In this document: in pieces, positions 23,053 to 34,770 of the stretch
Position numbering within the stretch: the first letter of the stretch is position 1
How the letters are laid out: each line of letters begins with the position of its first letter
Assembly (NCBI GenBank): GCA_011319805.1
Contig: SJRY01000048.1
Location: forward strand, 1-64,000
Reading direction: 5' to 3'
Length of the DNA: 64,000 bases
From: Macrocybe gigantea
Lineage: Eukaryota > Basidiomycota > Agaricomycetes > Agaricales > Callistosporiaceae
Program-made: the position numbers and the translations under genes
Notes under the pieces: generated by a model
What the model saw: only the letters and a program-made list of their open reading frames with translations
Database searches by the model: none
What the model was told of the DNA's origin: nothing

Positions 23053-24346
23053 GCATGACAGAGCCTGGTCGTCCTTTCCCTTGGAGTCTTCATTGCTGTC
23101 ATCGACCGACTTCAGGAGGCCGGTGACATTGCATCCCTCCGGAACTGCGCCCTTGTGTGTCGCGCTTTCTATGTCATCTGTCAGAAGTCGTTATTTTCCA
23201 AGCTCGTTCTCACACGAATGGATCCTAAATACGTGGATGCTCCAGATCAGCAACATTGGCGCTTTTACGAGCTTATCTCGGCCAATCCATCTATTGCAGC
23301 ACATGTTCATTCGCTGGAGCTGCGACTTGGCCGCCTAACAGAAAAGCCTAAACAAGATTGGCCGCGTTGGCATCGGGCGTCCACACCCGCACTTCTGTCT
23401 ATTCTCCACGCGTTAAAGCATGTTAGGCATCTTCATGTTTGTTCATCCACCAACTCGCGCAGGTCTTGGACAGAATACTCTCCCCAATTCGTTGACGGAC
23501 TGATGGCTCTGGCTCGCTCTCCTGAACTCCGATCCCTCGAACTACGAATGATAGACGATATACCCTCGTCGTTCTTCTCCGCCTTCCCAACGCTTCGGCA
23601 AATAGGCGTCTACGGTATTCGGAATCTGCGGCGGACCGCGCCGAATGCTATTGACTCGATGAGATCCGATTCTTCTCAACGAATACAGCTACATTCCGTC
23701 AGGGCAGTTAATACAACTGTTGCAGATCTGGACGTTATGTTTCTTGGACCCAGCTCGGTATTCGACTTGCGCAGTCTACATGTTTTAGATGTCAAAGGCG
23801 TCTCGGTGGACGACTTTGCGAAATTTCTTGCGATTTGCAGCTCTCAATCCAACACTTGAAGCTAGATATCGCTTCATTGCGTATGCGGTTTTCTCTCCTG
23901 GTGGAATGTGATATTGACCGTTTCTTTCTTTAGTCGGACATAAGTCTTCTTGTCTGCAACTCACCACCCTCACTGCGCTCGTTTCTTTGGCGATCACGGT
24001 AGACGCATCTCGCATCGAGTTCGACCAATCTCTAGCCCTCGCGCTCGCGGAAACGCTCGATTCTGTCCCCTCCTGCTGCAATCTTCGTGCAATTTCCCTT
24101 GCGTTCAAGTACGTGAACCACGTTCTCGTCAGAAAGCCATCTGGCTTTCAAGACATTATTACTCCCATTCTACGAACGGCCGACACTCGCACATCTACGC
24201 TCTCGTCATTTGAAACATTTTATGTCGAAGTGGGCGGAGGGATCGTCGGCACACCAGCCAGCCTCCGTGAACCGCTTCGAGACTTGATAGCAGAAACCTG
24301 TCATCTGACTTCCCTAAGGCAAATGCTACATGTATCGGTACTCTAA
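23053..24346 (+). pseudogene. F-box-like protein gene with frameshifts
   Basis: Third relative of the F-box genes at 17.1 and 20.5 kb. The core from about 23085 encodes VFIAVIDRLQEAGDIASLRN, ALVCRAFYVICQKSLFSKLV and LRR-like repeats up to FDLRSLHVLDVKGVSVDDFA. Two breaks are visible. Near 23,080 the F-box start (FPLE) and its continuation (VFIAVIDRL) lie in different frames, as if one base of GAGGTC were lost. Near 23,842 the frame runs into a stop after AICSSQSNT, while the neighbouring frame continues SIQHLKLDIASL to a good donor. A second exon from about 23,935 (LQLTTLTALVSLAITVDASR) ends at 24346. Either a recent pseudogene or a gene with assembly indels. Confidence 0.6.
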
Positions 24347-24502
24347 CTTTGCAATTATATCGATTGTAAGTCTTGATCATCGAGCCCTAACTCTGCGCCT
24401 GAATGTCTCTTGTCAGGAGTGTCGTCTTCTTCGTCTTGGGTTGGAACAACTATAAATACAGGCTTGCAATTCAGGAGCGATTGTCCGTGGCTAGTTGCAT
24501 AC

Positions 24503-25437
24503 TCAAGTATCGTAGATCAATTGACGAAAAGTCAAGCTAATACGCCCTTGCCTGATATTCGGTTCTCTGAGGTTTTGCAAGGCATTAATCGTGATGTTTC
24601 AAGCCAAAGCACATGCGCCGCTATTCTTACCTCGGAATTTCGTGTTTCCAGAATCGTTGGGTGTCACCCTGCATTACGACCAAGGAACCGCTCTCCAACG
24701 TCCATTGCTTTTTGCGAACCTGACTTTGGCCCGAATTAGGCGGTGGACCGTCTTGCTCCCTTTTCTTTCTCCTATCGCTCGGCTTGTCATAAGTCATGAT
24801 GAATGTTCTTGGGGCACCAAGAGAAACCGATGCTATGACCCTGTAGAGTCGATTCGCGCCAATGTCACTTATGAAGGAGTTGTGATTCGACATACTTGTT
24901 TTCTATATTGTCGCGGTGGTTGCCGATGTATACCGTCCCGTCCTCGTACAGATTTAATAGGACGTGGTTGAAGGTGACGCCAAGTCTCTCTTCCACTTTG
25001 TCTTGAATTTCCCGAAGAAGAGTCGGATAATCATAGCGCATGTCCACTACTTGACCGCTGTATTTCAACGTGAGAGTTGGATCTGTCGCATAGGCTGGCA
25101 GATTGCAATTGGTTCTATGCACAGATGCCATGGAAAGCGTTTGGCACCAGCAAACGCACCAGCGATTTTCCTCGATTGCACGACAGTCTTTCCAAAGACC
25201 TTAAGGTTTGGCCTATACCCTGTATTATGTCTCATGAACACCCAAAACTATCAATGGAAGAAACGCCTTGCATGAGTCGAGTTTCGATAACTCGGTATAC
25301 CATTCCTGAGCCACGTCTTGTTCGATGAAATCCGGGAAATAATACACATCCGCATCTTGCATATCATTAAGCCTATATTCGTCTAAGCCAGTGACGTTGG
25401 TCTGTTCGAATTTTTGTCGCTTTGTCGGCCTCTCCAT
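24503..25437 (-). CDS. AlkB-family 2-oxoglutarate/Fe(II) dioxygenase (ALKBH2/3-like)
   Basis: Predicted to demethylate alkylated DNA or RNA bases oxidatively. Five exons: 25437-25272, 25219-25160, 25094-24896, 24840-24631 and 24566-24503 (699 nt, 232 residues, frame closes). Fold markers: WYRPNLKVFGKTVVQSRKIA, then TLTLKYSGQVVDMRYDYPTL and LGVTFNHVLLNLYEDGTVYI. Iron ligands are His135 and Asp137 (NHRDN) and His208 (WKHEIPR). The 2-oxoglutarate-binding Arg lies in RISLTFRQ near the end. The catalytic strand VIASVSLGAPRTF is complete. Intron 1 (25271-25220) starts with GC and ends AG; the frame supports it by restoring Trp56. Substrate type not determinable. Confidence 0.93.
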
Positions 25438-26283
25438 GTCGGTGGTTCAGTGGACGAACTTCGGTGTTGGCGAGCACGTGGTCTTTGAACACACCTTCCA
25501 TTGTTTCGACGCCTCTTACTGAAAGAAATGTGGACTTCCAGGTATATATGCCGAGCTCGCAGTAATTTCTGTTTCTTGAACGAGCACCCAAATCCCCTGC
25601 ACAACATGGACGTTTCGCATCGGAATAGAGAGCCTGCCTTATTTATGACCATGAAGAGTCGCGAAGGCTTCCTTGACATTCCTTAGAACGACTTTAAGCA
25701 TATAAATTTCCACGGTTCTGGTATACATGCCCAGTTACCATTAACTCATTATGACATCCCCTGATTCACTGGGAGAGACTTGTGGGCTGATGATGTGCTT
25801 TCATCACCATGACTGAAGCCGCTCCGACGTCCATCAACGATACTTCCGGTCCAATTCATAGGCGAGACGGCAAGGCTGATAATCTTTTGTGTTTTTACAA
25901 GTTCACGGGCTGGTGTGGTGCTGGCGTAGCGACGCCTCCTTTTATTTCAGCCGTCCGAAGGTCGAATTTTTTCTCCTCTTTTGTCGGTCTTTTTTGGGGT
26001 GGTTCAGAACTGTATAGCCGTTTTGCTATCACATCTGATAATCAGCCAGGAATGTATTCTCTTCCCTTCCCGACGTCCCTGTCCTTCGACGTCACTCAGT
26101 CGTGCCTGCAGTCTAAGAACGCCGTTTGTGGCCCCGACGATGAGACGCGCCTCAGCGCACGTGGACGAGACTCATTTAAACGACCCACTTCCAGAGCCCA
26201 CAACCACCGACAACCTCCTCCCTCGTTTTCTCACCATAGCTCTTGCCCGTGAATTCTCCAACGCGGTGGTCCCTTCATCAAGG
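25438..26283. other. Intergenic, divergent promoter region
   Basis: Lies between the AlkB-type gene (minus) and the RING gene (plus). The RING reading frame is open well upstream of 26284, including an ATG at 26140, so part of this may be N-terminal coding sequence. Nothing else is recognisable. Confidence 0.35.
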
Positions 26284-27298
26284 ATGCTTTCCAACTCATC
26301 GCTTCGCGTCACACGTCGTCAGCGCACGTCAAGCCCGCTCGTGGGCTCCTCCTTAGACAGCGATGCCACAACAATGAGCCCTTCAAAAAGAGAAGCAGAC
26401 GAGGAGAGAGGGGAGGAGACAAAGAAGAGGAGAGTCACGAGGTCATTGCAGAGACAGCAGCAGGGGATTGCGACCGTTGTAGAGTCAGGTGGGGAAGCAA
26501 AGCTCCATGCCGAGCTTGAAGATGAAGCTAGCCACGCTGGAACCCCCAACGATCCTGAACATGCTTTGGGGAGTGACAACGCCGATAACGATGTGGAAGT
26601 TCTTGCATCAAGCAGTACTGCAGGTCCTGCCAACGCTGCTCCGTCAACATCCTCCCCCAGCCGACGTCAGCCTACCCCTAGTCCCGGTCTTGCTAAAATT
26701 CTCCACCCCAACGACGCCGAATTTGCAACACAGCTGTCCGCCCCTTCCAAGGCAAAGGGAAAGGGCAAGGGCAAGGGCAAGGCCGTGGCGAAAGATCAAA
26801 CCAAGCCTCTATCTTCATCACCGATCTCCACCGAGTTTTCCTTGGAAGTATCAGAGCCTGTCGCTCTTGCTTCTTCATCTGCATTTTCAGCAAATTCCTC
26901 TGTGCAGGCGGGCTCCAGCTCGAGCTCTCACATGGCCGTGCCGGCCTCACGAGCGTTAGATCCGGAACCCCTGTCCGCCTACACATGCCCGATCTGCTTC
27001 TTCCCGCCAACGAATGCAACATCACGCCCTGTGGTCACATATGTTGCGGTTCGTGCCTTTTCACCGCAGTCAAGACCACGATGCAGCGAGGCGCTGAGAT
27101 CGTCAGTGGTCAGACGGGTGCAAAGTACGTGTTCCTGTCTTCATCCTTTCCATATCTTTTCGTGTGTTCTCTTCGAAATGCGATCTGATTATCTGTTATC
27201 GATACAGGTGCCCTGTCTGTAGAGCTGATATTCCAGGCTGGGACGGCAAGGGAGGCGGGGTCATAGGACTCAAGCCTCGCACAGTGATCAGCTTGTGA
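26284..27298 (+). CDS. RING-finger protein, likely E3 ubiquitin or STUbL-type ligase, frameshift in the RING
   Basis: A long disordered N-terminus, with basic stretches (RVTRRQR, KKRRVTRSLQRQQQ), Ser/Pro/Ala-rich segments and a GK repeat (AKGKGKGKGKAV), precedes a C-terminal C3HC4 RING. The RING reads YTCPICFFPPTNAT, then ITPCGHICCGSCLFTAVKTT, and after an intron (27125-27207) CPVCRADIPGWDGKGGGVIG. All eight zinc ligands are present, but the first two lie in another frame than the rest. The sequence around 27,018 behaves as if one base were missing after AATGCAAC. Disorder plus C-terminal RING resembles the Slx8/Rfp class (inference). The start could also be 26140. Confidence 0.72.
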
Positions 27299-28181
27299 TA
27301 GTCCACACTCACATCTCCTTCCTCATCCTTTCCGCCCGCTAGTCTCGGACGTGACATCACGCGGACCCACCTTCATCTCCGAGGAGCCTGCTATGTCCAG
27401 CCACTCTGACGGCGTAACTTTGTTCCAACGCTCGCGCCCCTCAGAGACAATTTTGTGCATTTCGTCATCCGGTATCGCTCGACCGCATGCCTTGCTGGGT
27501 GTGGCAATTGAGCGGCTCGGTTTGCCGGTTTACGCCACCGAGAGAGGACACGAGACACCGCAAGCTTCCCGCTTGATGCGGGAGAGCGAGGGTATGGAAA
27601 GTCTCCGTCCGCATTTCTTCCTTGTGGAGTCAGATTCGGCGAGATCTGTCCTCAATTTTATTGGGCGATATTTTGGATGACATCGCGCAAGGACCTGGGT
27701 TTACGTTTTGGTTTCATTTCTTCGGAAAATTGCTGGCGCTAATTGCACAGCAGGCACGTCGAATGTTCCATGGGGATGTTGGATAATCCGATTCGAAGGA
27801 GTCGGACAAGTCTATGTGCCTGCATGGGGCCGGTGGACAGGTGTCGATTGTTCCTTCATTTTTGTCCTTACTCTTCTCGGCGGAAGAAAACAATTGTGTA
27901 GTTAAATATAACATAGCTTTCGACACGGACCTTCCATACAGCAACATGCCAAATCCCGGTTAGCGTGGTTTTAGCTTCGCGTCAGTTGGTGTATCAACTG
28001 TCCTGATTGTATGTTTCGCCTTGCCCTCGAGGTCTAGACGTCTTGCGTGATGGTACGAAATACATATATGTATTATAGTGCCCGACTATACATAATGTAC
28101 AGTGTGTGACAGGAGAAGACTCTTGACGGGTTGCATCCTATAATAAACAAGGCAAGAAGGCTCCACTCCCTTGGTCCCAGA
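27299..28181. other. Intergenic, no gene seen
   Basis: Plus-strand frames at 27,351-27,680 and 27,708-27,905 are not supported by neighbours or motifs. AT-rich sequence around 28,050-28,100 probably belongs to the 3' flanks of the two converging genes. Confidence 0.4.
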
Positions 28182-29463
28182 CTACAGAGATACACTGCCG
28201 AAACTCAGCCCCAGGCCGATGCCAACAACGACGAAGCTCAGACTCGAACGCGAAGGAGTGAACACGCCGAGGCCCGATGCACCGCTATCGAAACGATGGT
28301 TTGGTGACGGTGAACTGGAGGTGGTCGGAGGCGGGGGAGCAGCCGCCGCCGCAGGCCATTGTCGCCCAAGAATCAGACAAGGGCGGACCGGGCAGGGGCA
28401 AGCCGTCATTCGCTGCTGCGACATTGGACCCATATTCCCAGACGGGTTGTCAGAGGAAGACCCAGCAGCGTATGGGTTGACCCTGGTCCCGTTGGCTTCG
28501 TCGGCGGACGTGGCGTAGTGCCGGACGAACTGCGCGTCGCCGAACGCGCAAGTGTTGCCAAACAGCGTCGCAGGGTCAATACGGGCAGCGTGTTCATGAA
28601 CTGAGCTGGCGCCGCATGCAGTCGGGCGTGAATCCGGGTGGGAGCGTCTGATTGTGCGTCAGGGTATACACCTTGAGCACGACTTGTTGAGCAAAGTCCT
28701 GAGGTGGGGAGAGCGTAGATTGCATGAGCTCGCTCTCTGTGATAGTGAAGGAAAAGTTTACATACCTCGACGGCACTGGTTGCGGCATAGTCGTCCGGAA
28801 CGCACGAGTCGGACTGCACGGCTTGCAACCAGCCTGAGATTCTGTTATTGGTGTCCCGGTAGCCCAATCGTACGCATGCGCCGACTGGAGGGCAAGGTTT
28901 ATAAATAGATGCATGCATGACTGACAATAAACCACTTCATGGACCCACGTATCGACTTCGGGTGCCCCAAAGATATGAATATCCCCATTCGTGAGCGTAT
29001 ACGCCCTCGTCTGACCATCCGCTCCCCGTGGCACCAAGACAACGTTGCCAATGTACCTCCTCAAGCCCACGGGAACGCGCCCGAGATCCTGCACGGCCTG
29101 GTCGAGGGGTAACTCCGCGTCACTGCAGCGACAGACCGTGACCGGCGAGCCACAGTCGTCGTACGTGACGTTCGTTGCCTCAAAGAACGCCTTGCACTCG
29201 CCATCCTGGACCGAATTGTACAGCGCACAGTTGGAAGGGAGAGTCGTGAGGTTCGTCAGCGTCGAGCCGGGGAGGATGAGCGCTGGAGCCAGGTCGGCAG
29301 ACGAGAGGGACGGCTGTTGTCGCGTTTGCTGCGATAGAGGCTGTGAGGCCGCGGAGGACGTGTCGTCTGGTCGGCGGCGACGCATACCAATGGGCAGAGC
29401 ACTTGCGGTATGCAAGAACAGCAAGGACAGGAGGAAGATCAAGACCAGCTTTGAAGACGCCAT
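28182..29463 (-). CDS. Secreted, possibly GPI-anchored protein of unknown function
   Basis: Signal peptide at residues 1-22 (KLVLIFLLSLLFLHTASALP). Exons: 29463-28926, 28833-28766 and a third from 28698. The mature part has Cys-containing motifs (SNCALYNSVQDGECKAFF, DDCGSPVTVCRC, ADLAPALILPGSTLTNLTTL) and an LRRYIGNVVLVPRG segment, followed by DFAQQVVLKVYTLTHNQTLP. Read literally it stops at 28594 (236 residues). A neighbouring frame continues with protein-like sequence (ARIDPATLFGNTCAFGDAQF, SSSDNPSGNMGPMSQQRM), then an Ala/Pro/Ser/Thr-rich stretch and a hydrophobic tail (LSFVVVGIGLGLSFGSVSL) to 28182. That tail looks like a GPI-attachment signal. A one-base frameshift near 28,615 would explain the break. 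Family not recognised. Confidence 0.6.
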
Positions 29464-31157
29464 CGTTTGTCTTTTCCAAGGAACTACGACACAGTCGACA
29501 GTTCTGTTAGTCTTCCAACCAGTGGAGGTAGGGGGCGAGTGCTTGCGAGGACCACAGATCGCTCGTGAGGAAAATCCAATGATACCCAGCGGTTCGTCTA
29601 TTTATCTGCATAGGAGGGCATCATTCGGTGTTTCGTCGCCATCAAACGTTTGAGATGAAGAGATGGGTTTCGCAAGTAAGCATCCTTGGTCAAGCAGCGT
29701 ACATCTCGCGCTTGAGAAATTTCCTAGACTTATGCTGCCAGGCATAGAATGTCTCTCTGCTTATCCGCTGGTTGATCCATGCCGAGGCAAATTTCAGGTT
29801 CTGGTATATGGTTGCGATGTGTTGGTGATGTAGAAGATGTGGCTGTGTCGCAGCTTGTACAGCCCCACTACATTCTGCTGACAAATAAACCTGTTAGGGG
29901 AAGATGCTGCTCGGCGTCGGGGCGGCGTAAATAGATGCAAGGTAAGTAGGCATGGCGCGAGGGCCAGGAGTGTAGGGCGGCATTGTTGACGGTTGCGCAA
30001 CGCTGGGCTATCGTTGGACCAGCGTGACGACCCCATGGCACGTTCTGGAGACGGCATCGAGGAGGACCTGTTCGATGATGCTGCTCAACGCGACGCCATC
30101 CAGAGGTACGGCATGGCAGGCAGAGTGTGGTAATATCGCAAACCCATCTCTCCAGTCTGCCTTTATGTCTGTCAGCCAGCGCAATTCAGTGGCTGTGTTC
30201 GTTTCTCATCGCCCCTGCCCTCCGCCAGATGAAAAGATCACCCACTGTGGGGCTCAAATTGGATGAGTCCATTCTGGTCCTCGTCGCCAGAACAATGTGT
30301 TGTATCTTCAGTCGAGCAAGACCGGCATCGCGCTCGGCTGCGCTAAATTCGAGCTTGACCTAGTGCAACGAAAGGTGGGAATAGTGATGCTGCTGCTCTT
30401 GATGGTGACGCAGAGGGTACCGTTTTGTTGGCATGATGGTACGCGGGCTTGGGGTGGTCGCTGGAGACATATAGGAACAAGGGGAGGTCTTAAAGGGTGT
30501 TAGTAGTTACGGAGAAGACCATGTAAGACTACTGCATAGACACTGACAGGCAGTAATTGATCTGCCGAAAGAGGAACGGTTCAGCGCAGGCCATGAGCAT
30601 TATAATTGGACAAAGGGACGCACGTTGTTGCTCATCAGATCGCTGGACGTCGTCTGCTCCTTGGCAGGATTGAGCTTGCTGTCTCCTCGGCGCTTCGCGC
30701 CCAACCTACTGGAAATAAAGCGGGGTGGTCATCCTGTTCTTTTTCATCGACGAGATTGACATTGTTCTGCCAATAGGAGCTAACATGCCGCTGTGGATGT
30801 GCCAGAATATTATTGGAGGCACTTGAGGTAGTGACCTGGCCGTCCTATTCACAGGGCATGGAAAAGGACATGGTAGAGAAAATAAAGTCAATCGCCGGAC
30901 CGGGGATCGCACGTGCAAGTGAAAGGAATCACCTCGACGCCGACATAACGAAACAGAGACTTTTAAATTCCCGGTTCGATGTGTGTGCCAAGTCACAGCC
31001 TGACAGCTCGCATCGACTTATATATACTCTTCAGAGTGCAGCCCTGCCTCTTCTTCTTTCCTCACCACGTCCTTCGGACTTGGAGGAGCACATCCCCCTC
31101 CGGACTATACGTCCTGCCTCCAGACCCCCAGAGCTCCGGGTTTTGGTAATACAAGCC
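29464..31157. other. Gene-poor region with a possible methyltransferase remnant
   Basis: At 30,034-30,132 a plus-strand frame encodes MARSGDGIEEDLFDDAAQRD and RYGMAGRVW. This resembles the N-terminus of fungal protein-lysine methyltransferases (AGRVWEA-type start). The expected SAM-binding motifs cannot be followed downstream, so it is at best a truncated remnant. The rest is unassigned. Confidence 0.3.
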
Positions 31158-34100
31158 ATGAAATTTAGGTACGCTCTCTCCGTGACTCGCCGGCGGGCGC
31201 TTGTGAGCTTACCCTGTGGCTTTGCAGCTCTTCGCTCAAGTTCAACGCCGTTTCGGACTGGTGGGACGAATACATATCGTGCGTTTGATTCAGCCTTTCG
31301 TCTCCCCTCTCCTTGACAAACCAATTCAACGGACAGCTACGACCTTCTAAAGAAGTACGTTTATCAACTTGAGAAGCAGCAACATGCCGACGTGTCCTTC
31401 TCTCGCGACCTCGAGGCCTCCACGACCGACCTTCTCCAAACCGGCGAGACCTCCGCGCTGCTGGGCGAGGGACACCGCCCGACCTCCAACACGACAGACA
31501 TCCTCTTTGCCCCGCTCCTGAACAAGGAGCTCAAGAAGGTCGTCTCGTTTTACGAGGCGCAGGAGAAGGAGCTCCTCGACGAGCTCTCTGCCCTCGAGGA
31601 GCAGATCGAGAGGCAGGAGGAGCTGGGTCTCGAAGCCGGCCTTCATTACTTTTATGACGATGAGGACGAAGATGAGGACGAAGACGACGAGGACGAGATC
31701 AACGACCAAGACAGCATAAACAAGTACGGCGCGCCGCAGAGCATCTCCAGAAGCCCAGAGGGCACGCTACCCCGCCGCAGGAGGGCCCTGAGCACCGGCG
31801 CCACGCCGGGATTTGGCGGCACGAGAAAGAGAAAGCAGAGCTCCGCAAGCAGACGTCCGAGGATCCCGCCTGGTGAGCCCCGTTCCATGTCTTGCATTCA
31901 ATCCGTGTACCCACCCCGCTGTCCAAGTCAGCACATTCGAGGGCGAACTTCCCGCGCCGGCGCCAGCACCCGTACCGGGCATAGTCCCGACCCCCGAACC
32001 CGCCGTCAGCTCGATCCCCATCCCGCGTCGACACAGAACCAGCGTTTCTTCCTATGACACCATCTCCGAGTCCTCCGAAACTGCCGCTGGCCAGCCCAGT
32101 CGGTCCCTCACGCTTGCTGGACTGGATCGTCCCAGGGCCCAGTCGACTATCTCAAGGCTCGCCAATAAGCTCGCTGGAAACCTGAGGGATAGCATCGCTT
32201 CGTTGCCTGGCGGCGGAGGAGGCGCACCAGACACGAACATCTGGACCTCCAAGACAGATTACGCGTACGACACCCGGCTGCTGTTCAAGCGCAAGATTAC
32301 AAACTTGTTCATCGCTTTCACATCCCTCAAAAGCTACGTCGAAGTGAACTACAGCGGCTTCAGGAAGATCTTGAAGAAGTATGTGCATATCCATGCATCT
32401 CTTCTTCGCTAACGAAAACCTTAGATACGACAAGGTCACCTACTCTGAGCTCAAGGACCGCTACATGCACAAAGCTGTCGAGCCCTCCTACCCGTTCCAG
32501 TCCTCCACGCGCGACCGTCTCAATACCGCCATCAACCGCCTCATCAGCCTGTACGCTAAATGCGTGACGCAGAGCAACCTTTCGCAGGCCAAGCAGCAGC
32601 TGCGACTCTACCAACGTGAGAACATCGCGTGGGAACGCGACACCGTCTGGCGTCAGATGATCGCCTCCCAACGCCGTGGTGAGGCCCACATGGAGGGCGA
32701 GAGCACCGGAGGCCTTGTCGGCCCCGGCGCACTTTTGAAGGAACCCGGACCCGCGCTTTTCTGGGTCGCCGTCCCGTGCTCGAGCTGGCTGCCGTGGGCG
32801 ACAACGCCGAGCGAGGCAGGCATGGTTCCGAGTGTAGGCGCGGCAGGCGAAGTCGGTCTTGATGTTGACGAGAAAGCGTACGGAGGTGCCAGGGCATGGC
32901 GAATCAGGGTGACGCGGAAGATGATATGGAAGATCGTCGCGGCGTCCTTTTTCTTTGCGTTGCTGAATGTTCAAGTCGTCAAATCACCCGAGGCGAATAG
33001 GTGTTTAGCGATCCTCGTGCTCTGCACCTTACTCTGGGCCACAGAAGTAATGCATTTACCGCATCTCTCAGACTTGCTGTGTGCACTAAACACTCATGCG
33101 TTCAGGCTATCCCGTTGTTCATCACTTCAACGTTCGTCCCGCTCTTGCTCATCCTACTGCAAGTCATCTGCGACGACGACGGAAACCGCCTTTCTACACC
33201 CGATGCCACAAAGTCTGCTTTTTTCGTTAATTCCTTGGTGCTCGCGTGCTAATGATTGTGCTACTCAGATACGTCTTTTCAATCATGTTCTCGCCCACGA
33301 TCATGCTCCTCATCGGAGGCTTTACGATTTCCTCCGCGCTGTCAAAGACGAACATTGATAGAGTTTTGATTACCAAAGTCCTGAGTTTCGCAGGAACAAA
33401 GCCCTCTACAGTGTTGCTCGCGTTCATGGGCGTGTCGTGCTTTGCTAGCATGTGGATCAGCAATGTCGCCGCTCCCATGCTGTGCTTTACATTGATCAAG
33501 GTGCGTAATCGTTCTGCGACGGTGAAATCGCCCTCATTCTGTTGTCTAGCCTATTCTCCGAAACCTTCCACCAAAGGCTTCTTTTGCTCCCTGTCTCATA
33601 GTAAGCCCGCTCTGCTGTGCCCTCTAATCCGACCTCTCGCCGACCTCCTTTGCACAGCTTGGAATTGCCTTGGCAGCCAACGTAGGCGGCCAATCGTCGC
33701 CTATCTCCTCCCCTCAGAACCTGATCGCGATGCACGACATGGATCCCAAGATTGATTGGGGGACATGGTTCATTGTCGCGCTCCCTGTCTCCTTCTTTAC
33801 CATCATCCTCATATGGATCATGCTTCTTGCGTCCTACTCGCCCTCGCGCATGCCTGATGGTGAACGGCTCGAGATCAAGCCCATCCGCGCATCTAGGGAA
33901 AAGTTCACGGGGAAACAGTGGTGGGTGAGCTTCGTCTGCATCGTGACGATCGTGCTCTGGTGCGTCGAGAAGGCTATTGAGAAAGTCGTAGGCGACATGG
34001 GCGTGATCGCGATCATTCCGATTGTGGCGTTCTTTTCTACGGGGGTGTTGAAGAAGGATGACTTTGAACAGTTCATGTGGACGATCGTGTTTTTGGCCAT

Positions 34101-34770
34101 GGGCGGCATCGCACTCGGCAAGGGCGTCGTGGCAAGCGGGCTGTTGAACGTCATCGATGGATTCATAAGGGAGGCCGTCAGCAACTATTCCCTCACTCAC
34201 GTCATATTTATCCTATCGCCCTTCGTTCTGGTATGTGGTTATTGTCTGAATTCCTTCATAGTCATTTTTTTACCGTCAAACAGATTATCTCGACATTCAT
34301 CAGTCATACCATAGCCAGTGTCCTCCTGGTCCCCATCGCAAAAGAAGTTGGCGAGAGTTTGGGTGGAAATCACTCCAACCTCTTGATTTTCATCACCGCA
34401 CTCATCTGCTCCACGGGTATGGGCATGCCCGTTTCCGGTTTCCCCAACCAAACAGCGTACGTGTTCTCGGTCTGATCACGTAGTCTACCTTTGTTGACAA
34501 GCATCGCTCTGCTATTTATCTTACTAGCGCGACGCAGGAGGACGAGCTGGGAGAGCCCTATCTCACAAACGTGGACTTTTTGAAAAACGGTGTCCCGGCC
34601 AGCGTCATCGCAACTCTGGTGCGTCTCATGCTGCGCTCTTTACGTGCCCCTCACCGGCTATCCGTAGATCGTCGCCACTGTCGGATACGCTATAATGCTA
34701 GCGATTGGGTGCGCCCTGGTCTGCGACTCGCATTTCGATTATTTTACTGACGGTTTCTTACAGGATGTGA
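31158..34770 (+). CDS. SPX-domain low-affinity phosphate transporter (Pho87/Pho90/Pho91 type)
   Basis: Imports inorganic phosphate, or exports it from the vacuole if a Pho91 orthologue; the SPX domain senses inositol pyrophosphates. Thirteen exons: 31158-31168, 31228-31278, 31337-31872, 31928-32378, 32425-33046, 33106-33212, 33269-33500, 33550-33600, 33658-34230, 34284-34456, 34528-34618, 34668-34708 and 34764-34770 (2946 nt, 981 residues, frame closes). The SPX domain starts MKFSSSLKFNAVSDWWDEYI, contains an acidic run (DEDEDEDDEDE) and ends around FRKILKKYDKVTYSELKDRY. About ten membrane segments of the SLC13/DASS fold follow (MLLIGGFTISSALSKTNIDR, CFASMWISNVAAPMLC, NVGGQSSPISSPQN, MGMPVSGFPNQTAATQ). 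The N-terminal Met is followed by an intron after 11 coding bases, and the last exon is 7 bases. Confidence 0.93.

Noticed and set aside
28594..28697. Third exon of the secreted protein as its true C-terminus
   Set aside because: The stop follows a short tail, while strongly protein-like sequence continues at once in the neighbouring frame; kept only as the literal reading.
30960..30990. Possible tRNA B-box (GGTTCGAT)
   Set aside because: No matching A-box, cloverleaf or terminator around it.
31652..31897. Ser-run protein on the minus strand
   Set aside because: Antisense to the acidic Asp/Glu run of the SPX domain.
33496..34200. 234-residue minus-strand ORF
   Set aside because: Antisense shadow of the long membrane exon of the phosphate transporter; rich in His and Asp as expected from reversed hydrophobic codons.
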